NCBI GenBank assembly: GCA_963971285.1
Contig: OZ020251.1
Coordinates: 6,882,001 to 6,946,000 of the forward strand
DNA length: 64,000 nt
Reading direction: 5' to 3'
Source of the DNA: Astropecten irregularis
Lineage: Eukaryota; Echinodermata; Asteroidea; Paxillosida; Astropectinidae
In this document: piece after piece, positions 24,370 to 38,449 of the stretch
Position numbering within the stretch: position 1 is the first letter of the stretch
How the letters are laid out: every line of letters begins with the position of its first letter
Position numbers and translations under genes: made by a program
The notes under the pieces: generated by a model
What the model was told of the DNA's origin: nothing
Database searches by the model: none
The model's input: only the letters and a program-made list of their open reading frames with translations

Positions 24370-27300
24370 TTGAAAACTGCCTGCTCATTTCTGGGGAAAA
24401 TTCAGGAAAAACAAAATTATACGTGTCTTTTTATTTTCAGTGTAGATCATATATCTGAATTTTTGAACCTGAAGTCGCCCTGCTTAGCGAAATCTGCCAT
24501 GTTTTATGAATTACGTTATGACGTGCTACACTGTTTGTGTATTATAATATGCCAACACGCAGTCTGATCCTATATTTTAAACCCGATCTTTGAAAACTGC
24601 CTGCTCTTTTCTGGGGAAAATTCAGGAAAAACTAAATTATACGTGTCTTTTTATTTTCAGTGTAGATCATATATCTGAATTTTTGAACCTGAAGTCGCCC
24701 TGCTTAGCGAAATCTGCCATGTTTTATGAATTACGTTATGACGTGCTACACTGTTTGTGTATTATAATATGCCAGCACGCAGTCTAATCCTATATTTTGA
24801 ACCCGATCTTTGAAAACTGCCTGCTCATTTCTGGGGAAAATTCAGGAAAAACAAAATTATACGTGTCTTTTTATTTTCAGTTTAGATCATATATCTGAAT
24901 TTTTGAACCTGAAGTCGCCCTGCTTAGCGAAATCTGCCATGTTTTATGAATTACGTTATGACGTGCTACACTGTTTGTGTATTATAATATGCCAGCACGC
25001 AGTCTAATCCTATATTTTGAACCCGATCTTTGAAAACTGCCTGCTCATTTCTGGGGAAAATTCAGGAAAAACAAAATTATACGTGTCTTTTTATTTTCAG
25101 TGTAGATCATATATCTGAATTTTTGAACCTGAAGTCGCCCTGCTTAGCGAAATCTGCCATATTTTATGAATTACGTTATGACGTGCTACACTGTTTGTGT
25201 ATTATAATATGCCAGCAGGCAGTCTAATCCTTTATTTTGAACCCGATCTTTGAAAACTGCCTGGTCATTTCTTGGGGAAATTCAGGAAAAACAAAATTAC
25301 ACGTGTCTTTTTATTTTCAGTGTAGATCATATATCTGAATTTTTGAACCTGAAGTCGCCCTGCTTAGCGAAATCCGCCATGTTTTATGAATTACGTTATG
25401 ACGTGCTACACTGTTTGTGTATTATAATATGCCAGCACGCAGTCTAATCCTATATTTTGAACCCGATCTTTGAAAACTGCCTGCTCATTTCTGGGGAAAA
25501 TTCAGGAAAAACAAAATTATACGTGTCTTTTTATTTTCAGTGTAGATCATATATCTGAATTTTTGAACCTGAAGTCGCCCTGCTTAGCGAAATCTGCCAT
25601 ATTTTATGAATTACGTTATGACGTGCTACACTGTTTGTGTATTATAATATGCCAGCAGGCAGTCTAATCCTTTATTTTGAACCCGATCTTTGAAAACTGC
25701 CTGCTCATTTCTGGGGGAAATTCAGGAAAAACAAAATTACACGTGTCTTTTTATTTTCAGTGTAGATCATATATCTGAATTTTTGAACCTGAAGTCGCCC
25801 TGCTTAGCGAAATCCGCCATGTTTTATGAATTACGTTATGACGTGCTACACTGTTTGTGTATTATAATATGCCAGCACGCAGTCTAATCCTATATTTTGA
25901 ACCCGATCTTTGAAAACTGCCTGCTCATTTCTGGGGAAAATTCAGGAAAAACAAAATTATACGTGTCTTTTTATTTTCAGTTTAGATCATATATCTGAAT
26001 TTTTGAACCTGAAGTCGCCCTGCTTAGCGAAATCTGCCATGTTTTATGAATTACGTTATGACGTGCTACACTGTTTGTGTATTATAATATGCCAGCACGC
26101 AGTCTAATCCTATATTTTGAACCCGATCTTTGAAAACTGCCTGCTCATTTCTGGGGAAAATTCAGGAAAAACAAAATTATACGTGTCTTTTTATTTTCAG
26201 TGTAGATCATATATCTGAATTTTTGAACCTGAAGTCGCCCTGCTTAGCGAAATCTGCCATATTTTATGAATTACGTTATGACGTGCTACACTGTTTGTGT
26301 ATTATAATATGCCAGCAGGCAGTCTAATCCTTTATTTTGAACCCGATCTTTGAAAACTGCCTGCTCATTTCTGGGGGAAATTCAGGAAAAACAAAATTAC
26401 ACGTGTCTTTTTATTTTCAGTGTAGATCATATATCTGAATTTTTGAACCTGAAGTCGCCCTGCTTAGCGAAATCCGCCATGTTTTATGAATTACGTTATG
26501 ACGTGCTACACTGTTTGTGTATTATAATATGCCAGCGCGCAGTCTAATCCTATATTTTGAACCCGATCTTTGAAAACTGCCTGCTCATTTCTGGGGAAAA
26601 TTCAGGAAAAACAAAATTATACGTGTCTTTTTATTTTCAGTGTAGATCATATATCTGAATTTTTGAACCTGAAGTCGCCCTGCTTAGCGAAATCTGCCAT
26701 ATTTTATGAATTACGTTATGACGTGCTACACTGTTTGTGTATTATAATATGCCAGCAGGCAGTCTAATCCTTTATTTTGAACCCGATCTTTGAAAACTGC
26801 CTGCTCATTTCTGGGGGAAATTCAGGAAAAACAAAATTACACGTGTCTTTTTATTTTCAGTGTAGATCATATATCTGAATTTTTGAACCTGAAGTCGCCC
26901 TGCTTAGCGAAATCCGCCATGTTTTATGAATTACGTTATGACGTGCTACACTGTTTGTGTATTATAATATGCCAGCAGGCAGTCTAATCCTTTATTTTGA
27001 ACCCGATCTTTGAAAACTGCCTGCTCATTTCTGGGGAAAATTCAGGAAAAACAAAATTACACGTGTCTTTTTATTTTCAGTGTAGATCATATATCTGAAT
27101 TTTTGAACCTGAAGTCGCCCTGCTTAGCGAAATCCGCCATGTTTTATGAATTACGTTATGACGTGCTACACTGTTTGTGTATTATAATATGCCAGCACGC
27201 AGTCTAATCCTATATTTTGAACCCGATCTTTGAAAACTGCCTGCTCATTTCTGGGGAAAATTCAGGAAAAACAAAATTATACGTGTCTTTTTATTTTCAG

Positions 27301-27449
27301 TGTAGATCATATATCTGAATTTTTGAACCTGAAGTCGCCCTGCTTAGCGAAATCTGCCATGTTTTATGAATTACGTTATGACGTGCTACACTGTTTGTGT
27401 ATTATAATATGCCAGCACGCAGTCTAATCCTATATTTTGAACCCGATCT
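24370..27449 (+). repeat. 14-monomer remainder of a 17-mer G unit: N F L Q W Q E L Q E Q E a P
   Basis: With the preceding G-P-S (23710-24369) this forms a 17-monomer G-to-G unit. It alternates Q and E or W monomers four times (25030-26987), the densest run of that pair in the window. The monomer at 26350 has G at p188 (GCGCGC), seen elsewhere only at 31410. The segment ends with E-a-P just before the next G monomer, the same lead-in as at several other G monomers. Confidence 0.86.
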
Positions 27450-29429
27450 TTGAAAACTGCCTGCTGATTTCTGAGGAAAATACAGGAAAAACAAAATTAT
27501 ACGTGTCTTTTTATTTTCAGTGTAGATCATATATCTGAATTTTTGAACCTGAAGTCGCCCTGCTTAGCGAAATCTGCCATGTTTTATGAATTACGTTATG
27601 ACGTGCTACACTGTTTGTGTATTATAATATGCCAGCACGCAGTCTAATCCTATATTTTGAACCCGATCTTTGAAAACTGCCTGCTCATTTCTGGGGAAAA
27701 TTCAGGAAAAACAAAATTATACGTGTCTTTTTATTTTCAGTGTAGATCATATATCTGAATTTTTGAACCTGAAGTCGCCCTGCTTAGCGAAATCTGCCAT
27801 GTTTTATGAATTACGTTATGACGTGCTACACTGTTTGTGTATTATAATATGCCAGCACGCAGTCTAATCCTATATTTTGAACCCGATCTTTGAAAACTGC
27901 CTGCTCATTTCTGGGGAAAATTCAGGAAAAACAAAATTATACGTGTCTTTTTATTTTCAGTGTAGATCATATATCTGAATTTTTGAACCTGAAGTCGCCA
28001 TGCTTAGCGAAATCTGCCATGTTTTATGAATTACGTTATGACGTGCTACACTCTTTGTGTATTATAATATGCCAGCACGCAGTCTAATCCTATCTTTTGA
28101 ACCCGATCTTTGAAAACTGCCTGCTCATTTCTGGGGAAAATTCAGGAAAAACAAAATTATACGTGTCTTTTTATTTTCAGTGTAGATCATATATCTGAAT
28201 TTTTGAACCTGAAGTCGCCCTGCTTAGCGAAATCTGCCATGTTTTATGAATTACGTTATGACGTGCTACACTGTTTGTGTATTATAATATGCCAACACGC
28301 AGTCTGATCCTATATTTTAAACCCGATCTTTGAAAACTGCCTGCTCTTTTCTGGGGAAAATTCAGGAAAAACTAAATTATACGTGTCTTTTTATTTTCAG
28401 TGTAGATCATATATCTGAATTTTTGAACCTGAAGTCGCCCTGCTTAGCGAAATCTGCCATATTTTATGAATTACGTTATGACGTGCTACACTGTTTGTGT
28501 ATTATAATATGCCAGCAGGCAGTCTAATCCTTTATTTTGAACCCGATCTTTGAAAACTGCCTGCTCATTTCTGGGGGAAATTCAGGAAAAACAAAATTAC
28601 ACGTGTCTTTTTATTTTCAGTGTAGATCATATATCTGAATTTTTGAACCTGAAGTCGCCCTGCTTAGCGAAATCCGCCATGTTTTATGAATTACGTTATG
28701 ACGTGCTACACTGTTTGTGTATTATAATATGCCAGCAGGCAGTCTAATCCTTTATTTTGAACCCGATCTTTGAAAACTGCCTGCTCATTTCTGGGGAAAA
28801 TTCAGGAAAAACAAAATTACACGTGTCTTTTTATTTTCAGTGTAGATCATATATCTGAATTTTTGAACCTGAAGTCGCCCTGCTTAGCGAAATCCGCCAT
28901 GTTTTATGAATTACGTTATGACGTGCTACACTGTTTGTGTATTATAATATGCCAGCAGGCAGTCTAATCCTTTATTTTGAACCCGATCTTTGAAAACTGC
29001 CTGCTCATTTCTGGGGAAAATTCAGGAAAAACAAAATTACACGTGTCTTTTTATTTTCAGTGTAGATCATATATCTGAATTTTTGAACCTGAAGTCGCCC
29101 TGCTTAGCGAAATCCGCCATGTTTTATGAATTACGTTATGACGTGCTACACTGTTTGTGTATTATAATATGCCAGCACGCAGTCTAATCCTATATTTTGA
29201 ACCCGATCTTTGAAAACTGCCTGCTCATTTCTGGGGAAAATTCAGGAAAAACAAAATTATACGTGTCTTTTTATTTTCAGTGTAGATCATATATCTGAAT
29301 TTTTGAACCTGAAGTCGCCCTGCTTAGCGAAATCTGCCATGTTTTATGAATTACGTTATGACGTGCTACACTGTTTGTGTATTATAATATGCCAGCACGC
29401 AGTCTAATCCTATATTTTGAACCCGATCT
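27450..29429 (+). repeat. 9-monomer G unit (1980 bp), shortest unit with the G-P-S-N opening
   Basis: Class order: G P S N, F/Q hybrid, E, a with p189 G, a, P. Compared with the preceding 17-mer unit it lacks the block between its F and its last Q, and the monomer at 28330 is exactly the join. The a monomer at 28770 with p189 G and p203 T is an additional copy absent from the longer unit. Confidence 0.87.
28330..28549 (+). repeat. Hybrid F/Q monomer at a block deletion join
   Basis: The left part has p18 T and p44 T, as in the F monomer at 24590. The right part has p132 A, p189 G and p203 T, as in the Q monomer at 26570. What follows is the E monomer that follows 26570. An out-of-register exchange within p45-p131, removing nine monomer lengths, would give this exact structure. 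Confidence 0.75.
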
Positions 29430-32069
29430 TTGAAAACTGCCTGCTGATTTCTGAGGAAAATACAGGAAAAACAAAATTATACGTGTCTTTTTATTTTCAG
29501 TGTAGATCATATATCTGAATTTTTGAACCTGAAGTCGCCCTGCTTAGCGAAATCTGCCATGTTTTATGAATTACGTTATGACGTGCTACACTGTTTGTGT
29601 ATTATAATATGCCAGCACGCAGTCTAATCCTATATTTTGAACCCGATCTTTGAAAACTGCCTGCTCATTTCTGGGGAAAATTCAGGAAAAACAAAATTAT
29701 ACGTGTCTTTTTATTTTCAGTGTAGATCATATATCTGAATTTTTGAACCTGAAGTCGCCCTGCTTAGCGAAATCTGCCATGTTTTATGAATTACGTTATG
29801 ACGTGCTACACTGTTTGTGTATTATAATATGCCAGCACGCAGTCTAATCCTATATTTTGAACCCGATCTTTGAAAACTGCCTGCTCATTTCTGGGGAAAA
29901 TTCAGGAAAAACAAAATTATACGTGTCTTTTTATTTTCAGTGTAGATCATATATCTGAATTTTTGAACCTGAAGTCGCCATGCTTAGCGAAATCTGCCAT
30001 GTTTTATGAATTACGTTATGACGTGCTACACTCTTTGTGTATTATAATATGCCAGCACGCAGTCTAATCCTATCTTTTGAACCCGATCTTTGAAAACTGC
30101 CTGCTCATTTCTGGGGAAAATTCAGGAAAAACAAAATTATACGTGTCTTTTTATTTTCAGTGTAGATCATATATCTGAATTTTTGAACCTGAAGTCGCCC
30201 TGCTTAGCGAAATCTGCCATGTTTTATGAATTACGTTATGACGTGCTACACTGTTTGTGTATTATAATATGCCAACACGCAGTCTGATCCTATATTTTAA
30301 ACCCGATCTTTGAAAACTGCCTGCTCTTTTCTGGGGAAAATTCAGGAAAAACTAAATTTTACGTGTCTTTTTATTTTCAGTGTAGATCATATATCTGAAT
30401 TTTTGAACCTGAAGTCGCCCTGCTTAGCGAAATCTGCCATGTTTTATGAATTACGTTATGACGTGCTACACTGTTTGTGTATTATAATATGCCAGCACGC
30501 AGTCTAATCCTATATTTTGAACCCGATCTTTGAAAACTGCCTGCTCATTTCTGGGGAAAATTCAGGAAAAACAAAATTATACGTGTCTTTTTATTTTCAG
30601 TGTAGATCATATATCTGAATTTTTGAACCTGAAGTCGCCCTGCTTAGCGAAATCCGCCATGTTTTATGAATTACGTTATGACGTGCTACACTGTTTGTGT
30701 ATTATAATATGCCAGCACGCAGTCTAATCCTATATTTTGAACCCGATCTTTGAAAACTGCCTGCTCATTTCTGGGGAAAATTCAGGAAAAACAAAATTAT
30801 ACGTGTCTTTTTATTTTCAGTTTAGATCATATATCTGAATTTTTGAACCTGAAGTCGCCCTGCTTAGCGAAATCTGCCATGTTTTATGAATTACGTTATG
30901 ACGTGCTACACTGTTTGTGTATTATAATATGCCAGCACGCAGTCTAATCCTATATTTTGAACCCGATCTTTGAAAACTGCCTGCTCATTTCTGGGGAAAA
31001 TTCAGGAAAAACAAAATTATACGTGTCTTTTTATTTTCAGTGTAGATCATATATCTGAATTTTTGAACCTGAAGTCGCCCTGCTTAGCGAAATCTGCCAT
31101 GTTTTATGAATTACGTTATGACGTGCTACACTGTTTGTGTATTATAATATGCCAGCACGCAGTCTAATCCTATATTTTGAACCCGATCTTTGAAAACTGC
31201 CTGCTCATTTCTGGGGAAAATTCAGGAAAAACAAAATTATACGTGTCTTTTTATTTTCAGTGTAGATCATATATCTGAATTTTTGAACCTGAAGTCGCCC
31301 TGCTTAGCGAAATCTGCCATATTTTATGAATTACGTTATGACGTGCTACACTGTTTGTGTATTATAATATGCCAGCAGGCAGTCTAATCCTTTATTTTGA
31401 ACCCGATCTTTGAAAACTGCCTGCTCATTTCTGGGGGAAATTCAGGAAAAACAAAATTACACGTGTCTTTTTATTTTCAGTGTAGATCATATATCTGAAT
31501 TTTTGAACCTGAAGTCGCCCTGCTTAGCGAAATCCGCCATGTTTTATGAATTACGTTATGACGTGCTACACTGTTTGTGTATTATAATATGCCAGCGCGC
31601 AGTCTAATCCTATATTTTGAACCCGATCTTTGAAAACTGCCTGCTCATATCTGGGGAAAATTCAGGAAAAACAAAATTACACGTGTCTTTTTATTTTCAG
31701 TGTAGATCATATATCTGAATTTTTGAACCTGAAGTCGCCCTGCTTAGCGAAATCCGCCATGTTTTATGAATTACGTTATGACGTGCTACACTGTTTGTGT
31801 ATTATAATATGCCAGCACGCAGTCTAATCCTATATTTTGAACCCGATCTTTGAAAACTGCCTGCTCATTTCTGGGGAAAATTCAGGAAAAACAAAATTAT
31901 ACGTGTCTTTTTATTTTCAGTGTAGATCATATATCTGAATTTTTGAACCTGAAGTCGCCCTGCTTAGCGAAATCTGCCATGTTTTATGAATTACGTTATG
32001 ACGTGCTACACTGTTTGTGTATTATAATATGCCAGCACGCAGTCTAATCCTATATTTTGAACCCGATCT
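29430..32069 (+). repeat. 12-monomer G unit (2640 bp): G P S N F C L P Q E a P
   Basis: The middle part N-F-C-L-P matches 10290-11389. Private changes are T at 30359 (p50) in the monomer starting 30310 and A at 31649 (CATAT at p20) in the monomer starting 31630. G at p188 (31597) is shared with the monomer at 26350. Confidence 0.86.
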
Positions 32070-35000
32070 TTGAAAACTGCCTGCTGATTTCTGAGGAAAA
32101 TACAGGAAAAACTAAATTATACGTGTCTTTTTATTTTCAGTGTAGATCATATATCTGAATTTTTGAACCTGAAGTCGCCCTGCTTAGCGAAATCTGCCAT
32201 GTTTTATGAATTACGTTATGACGTGCTACACTGTTTGTGTATTATAATATGCCAGCACGCAGTCTAATCCTATATTTTGAACCCGATCTTTGAAAACTGC
32301 CTGCTCATTTCTGGGGAAAATTCAGGAAAAACAAAATTATACGTGTCTTTTTATTTTCAGTGTAGATCATATATCTGAATTTTTGAACCTGAAGTCGCCC
32401 TGCTTAGCGAAATCTGCCATGTTTTATGAATTACGTTATGACGTGCTACACTGTTTGTGTATTATAATATGCCAGCACGCAGTCTAATCCTATATTTTGA
32501 ACCCGATCTTTGAAAACTGCCTGCTCATTTCTGGGGAAAATTCAGGAAAAACAAAATTATACGTGTCTTTTTATTTTCAGTGTAGATCATATATCTGAAT
32601 TTTTGAACCTGAAGTCGCCATGCTTAGCGAAATCTGCCATGTTTTATGAATTACGTTATGACGTGCTACACTCTTTGTGTATTATAATATGCCAGCACGC
32701 AGTCTAATCCTATCTTTTGAACCCGATCTTTGAAAACTGCCTGCTCATTTCTGGGGAAAATTCAGGAAAAACAAAATTATACGTGTCTTTTTATTTTCAG
32801 TGTAGATCATATATCTGAATTTTTGAACCTGAAGTCGCCCTGCTTAGCGAAATCTGCCATGTTTTATGAATTACGTTATGACGTGCTACACTGTTTGTGT
32901 ATTATAATATGCCAACACGCAGTCTGATCCTATATTTTAAACCCGATCTTTGAAAACTGCCTGCTCTTTTCTGGGGAAAATTCAGGAAAAACTAAATTAT
33001 ACGTGTCTTTTTATTTTCAGTGTAGATCATATATCTGAATTTTTGAACCTGAAGTCGCCCTGCTTAGCGAAATCCGCCATGTTTTATGAATTACGTTATG
33101 ACGTGCTACACTGTTTGTGTATTATAATATGCCAGCACGCAGTCTAATCCTATATTTTGAACCCGATCTTTGAAAACTGCCTGCTCATTTCTGGGGAAAA
33201 TTCAGGAAAAACAAAATTATACGTGTCTTTTTATTTTCAGTTTAGATCATATATCTGAATTTTTGAACCTGAAGTCGCCCTGCTTAGCGAAATCCGCCAT
33301 GTTTTATGAATTACGTTATGACGTGCTACACTGTTTGTGTATTATAATATGCCAGCACGCAGTCTAATCCTATATTTTGAACCCGATCTTTGAAAACTGC
33401 CTGCTCATTTCTGGGGAAAATTCAGGAAAAACAAAATTATACGTGTCTTTTTATTTTCAGTGTAGATCATATATCTGAATTTTTGAACCTGAAGTCGCCC
33501 TGCTTAGCGAAATCTGCCATATTTTATGAATTACGTTATGACGTGCTACACTGTTTGTGTATTATAATATGCCAGCAGGCAGTCTAATCCTTTATTTTGA
33601 ACCCGATCTTTGAAAACTGCCTGCTCATTTCTGGGGGAAATTCAGGAAAAACAAAATTACACGTGTCTTTTTATTTTCAGTGTAGATCATATATCTGAAT
33701 TTTTGAACCTGAAGTCGCCCTGCTTAGCGAAATCCGCCATGTTTTATGAATTACGTTATGACGTGCTACACTGTTTGTGTATTATAATATGCCAGCACGC
33801 AGTCTAATCCTATATTTTGAACCCGATCTTTGAAAACTGCCTGCTCATTTCTGGGGAAAATTCAGGAAAAACAAAATTATACGTGTCTTTTTATTTTCAG
33901 TTTAGATCATATATCTGAATTTTTGAACCTGAAGTCGCCCTGCTTAGCGAAATCTGCCATGTTTTATGAATTACGTTATGACGTGCTACACTGTTTGTGT
34001 ATTATAATATGCCAGCACGCAGTCTAATCCTATCTTTTGAACCCGATCTTTGAAAACTGCCTGCTCATTTCTGGGGAAAATTCAGGAAAAACAAAATTAT
34101 ACGTGTCTTTTTATTTTCAGTGTAGATCATATATCTGAATTTTTGAACCTGAAGTCGCCCTGCTTAGCGAAATCCGCCATGTTTTATGAATTACGTTATG
34201 ACGTGCTACACTGTTTGTGTATTATAATATGCCAGCACGCAGTCTAATCCTATATTTTGAACCCGATCTTTGAAAACTGCCTGCTCATTTCTGGGGAAAA
34301 TTCAGGAAAAACAAAATTATACGTGTCTTTTTATTTTCAGTTTAGATCATATATCTGAATTTTTGAACCTGAAGTCGCCCTGCTTAGCGAAATCTGCCAT
34401 GTTTTATGAATTACGTTATGACGTGCTACACTGTTTGTGTATTATAATATGCCAGCACGCAGTCTAATCCTATATTTTGAACCCGATCTTTGAAAACTGC
34501 CTGCTCATTTCTGGGGAAAATTCAGGAAAAACAAAATTATACGTGTCTTTTTATTTTCAGTGTAGATCATATATCTGAATTTTTGAACCTGAAGTCGCCA
34601 TGCTTAGCGAAATCTGCCATGTTTTATGAATTACGTTATGACGTGCTACACTCTTTGTGTATTATAATATGCCAGCACGCAGTCTAATCCTATCTTTTGA
34701 ACCCGATCTTTGAAAACTGCCTGCTCATTTCTGGGGAAAATTCAGGAAAAACAAAATTATACGTGTCTTTTTATTTTCAGTGTAGATCATATATCTGAAT
34801 TTTTGAACCTGAAGTCGCCCTGCTTAGCGAAATCTGCCATGTTTTATGAATTACGTTATGACGTGCTACACTGTTTGTGTATTATAATATGCCAACACGC
34901 AGTCTGATCCTATATTTTAAACCCGATCTTTGAAAACTGCCTGCTCTTTTCTGGGGAAAATTCAGGAAAAACTAAATTATACGTGTCTTTTTATTTTCAG

Positions 35001-38000
35001 TGTAGATCATATATCTGAATTTTTGAACCTGAAGTCGCCCTGCTTAGCGAAATCTGCCATGTTTTATGAATTACGTTATGACGTGCTACACTGTTTGTGT
35101 ATTATAATATGCCAGCACGCAGTCTAATCCTATATTTTGAACCCGATCTTTGAAAACTGCCTGCTCATTTCTGGGGAAAATTCAGGAAAAACAAAATTAT
35201 ACGTGTCTTTTTATTTTCAGTGTAGATCATATATCTGAATTTTTGAACCTGAAGTCGCCCTGCTTAGCGAAATCCGCCATGTTTTATGAATTACGTTATG
35301 ACGTGCTACACTGTTTGTGTATTATAATATGCCAGCACGCAGTCTAATCCTATATTTTGAACCCGATCTTTGAAAACTGCCTGCTCATTTCTGGGGAAAA
35401 TTCAGGAAAAACAAAATTATACGTGTCTTTTTATTTTCAGTTTAGATCATATATCTGAATTTTTGAACCTGAAGTCGCCCTGCTTAGCGAAATCTGCCAT
35501 GTTTTATGAATTACGTTATGACGTGCTACACTGTTTGTGTATTATAATATGCCAGCACGCAGTCTAATCCTATATTTTGAACCCGATCTTTGAAAACTGC
35601 CTGCTCATTTCTGGGGAAAATTCAGGAAAAACAAAATTATACGTGTCTTTTTATTTTCAGTGTAGATCATATATCTGAATTTTTGAACCTGAAGTCGCCC
35701 TGCTTAGCGAAATCTGCCATATTTTATGAATTACGTTATGACGTGCTACACTGTTTGTGTATTATAATATGCCAGCAGGCAGTCTAATCCTTTATTTTGA
35801 ACCCGATCTTTGAAAACTGCCTGGTCATTTCTTGGGGAAATTCAGGAAAAACAAAATTACACGTGTCTTTTTATTTTCAGTGTAGATCATATATCTGAAT
35901 TTTTGAACCTGAAGTCGCCCTGCTTAGCGAAATCCGCCATGTTTTATGAATTACGTTATGACGTGCTACACTGTTTGTGTATTATAATATGCCAGCACGC
36001 AGTCTAATCCTATATTTTGAACCCGATCTTTGAAAACTGCCTGCTCATTTCTGGGGAAAATTCAGGAAAAACAAAATTATACGTGTCTTTTTATTTTCAG
36101 TGTAGATCATATATCTGAATTTTTGAACCTGAAGTCGCCCTGCTTAGCGAAATCTGCCATATTTTATGAATTACGTTATGACGTGCTACACTGTTTGTGT
36201 ATTATAATATGCCAGCAGGCAGTCTAATCCTTTATTTTGAACCCGATCTTTGAAAACTGCCTGCTCATTTCTGGGGGAAATTCAGGAAAAACAAAATTAC
36301 ACGTGTCTTTTTATTTTCAGTGTAGATCATATATCTGAATTTTTGAACCTGAAGTCGCCCTGCTTAGCGAAATCCGCCATGTTTTATGAATTACGTTATG
36401 ACGTGCTACACTGTTTGTGTATTATAATATGCCAGCACGCAGTCTAATCCTATATTTTGAACCCGATCTTTGAAAACTGCCTGCTCATTTCTGGGGAAAA
36501 TTCAGGAAAAACAAAATTATACGTGTCTTTTTATTTTCAGTTTAGATCATATATCTGAATTTTTGAACCTGAAGTCGCCCTGCTTAGCGAAATCTGCCAT
36601 GTTTTATGAATTACGTTATGACGTGCTACACTGTTTGTGTATTATAATATGCCAGCACGCAGTCTAATCCTATCTTTTGAACCCGATCTTTGAAAACTGC
36701 CTGCTCATTTCTGGGGAAAATTCAGGAAAAACAAAATTATACGTGTCTTTTTATTTTCAGTGTAGATCATATATCTGAATTTTTGAACCTGAAGTCGCCC
36801 TGCTTAGCGAAATCCGCCATGTTTTATGAATTACGTTATGACGTGCTACACTGTTTGTGTATTATAATATGCCAGCACGCAGTCTAATCCTATATTTTGA
36901 ACCCGATCTTTGAAAACTGCCTGCTCATTTCTGGGGAAAATTCAGGAAAAACAAAATTATACGTGTCTTTTTATTTTCAGTTTAGATCATATATCTGAAT
37001 TTTTGAACCTGAAGTCGCCCTGCTTAGCGAAATCTGCCATGTTTTATGAATTACGTTATGACGTGCTACACTGTTTGTGTATTATAATATGCCAGCACGC
37101 AGTCTAATCCTATATTTTGAACCCGATCTTTGAAAACTGCCTGCTCATTTCTGGGGAAAATTCAGGAAAAACAAAATTATACGTGTCTTTTTATTTTCAG
37201 TGTAGATCATATATCTGAATTTTTGAACCTGAAGTCGCCCTGCTTAGCGAAATCTGCCATATTTTATGAATTACGTTATGACGTGCTACACTGTTTGTGT
37301 ATTATAATATGCCAGCAGGCAGTCTAATCCTTTATTTTGAACCCGATCTTTGAAAACTGCCTGCTCATTTCTGGGGGAAATTCAGGAAAAACAAAATTAC
37401 ACGTGTCTTTTTATTTTCAGTGTAGATCATATATCTGAATTTTTGAACCTGAAGTCGCCCTGCTTAGCGAAATCCGCCATGTTTTATGAATTACGTTATG
37501 ACGTGCTACACTGTTTGTGTATTATAATATGCCAGCACGCAGTCTAATCCTATATTTTGAACCCGATCTTTGAAAACTGCCTGCTCATTTCTGGGGAAAA
37601 TTCAGGAAAAACAAAATTATACGTGTCTTTTTATTTTCAGTGTAGATCATATATCTGAATTTTTGAACCTGAAGTCGCCCTGCTTAGCGAAATCTGCCAT
37701 ATTTTATGAATTACGTTATGACGTGCTACACTGTTTGTGTATTATAATATGCCAGCAGGCAGTCTAATCCTTTATTTTGAACCCGATCTTTGAAAACTGC
37801 CTGCTCATTTCTGGGGGAAATTCAGGAAAAACAAAATTACACGTGTCTTTTTATTTTCAGTGTAGATCATATATCTGAATTTTTGAACCTGAAGTCGCCC
37901 TGCTTAGCGAAATCCGCCATGTTTTATGAATTACGTTATGACGTGCTACACTGTTTGTGTATTATAATATGCCAGCAGGCAGTCTAATCCTTTATTTTGA

Positions 38001-38449
38001 ACCCGATCTTTGAAAACTGCCTGCTCATTTCTGGGGAAAATTCAGGAAAAACAAAATTACACGTGTCTTTTTATTTTCAGTGTAGATCATATATCTGAAT
38101 TTTTGAACCTGAAGTCGCCCTGCTTAGCGAAATCCGCCATGTTTTATGAATTACGTTATGACGTGCTACACTGTTTGTGTATTATAATATGCCAGCACGC
38201 AGTCTAATCCTATATTTTGAACCCGATCTTTGAAAACTGCCTGCTCATTTCTGGGGAAAATTCAGGAAAAACAAAATTATACGTGTCTTTTTATTTTCAG
38301 TGTAGATCATATATCTGAATTTTTGAACCTGAAGTCGCCCTGCTTAGCGAAATCTGCCATGTTTTATGAATTACGTTATGACGTGCTACACTGTTTGTGT
38401 ATTATAATATGCCAGCACGCAGTCTAATCCTATATTTTGAACCCGATCT
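32070..38449 (+). repeat. 29-monomer G-to-G segment (6380 bp) with an internal partial 12-mer duplication
   Basis: Class order: G P S N F L Q E L C L S N F C L Q W Q E L C L Q E Q E a P. The run Q-E-L-C-L at 33390-34489 recurs at 36030-37129 exactly 2640 bp later, with the same S-type ending (p205 C) on the first L monomer in both. S-N-F occurs twice (32510 and 34490). The G monomer at 32070 has a private T at p44. The right part, Q W Q E ... Q E a P, parallels 25030-27449. Confidence 0.85.
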
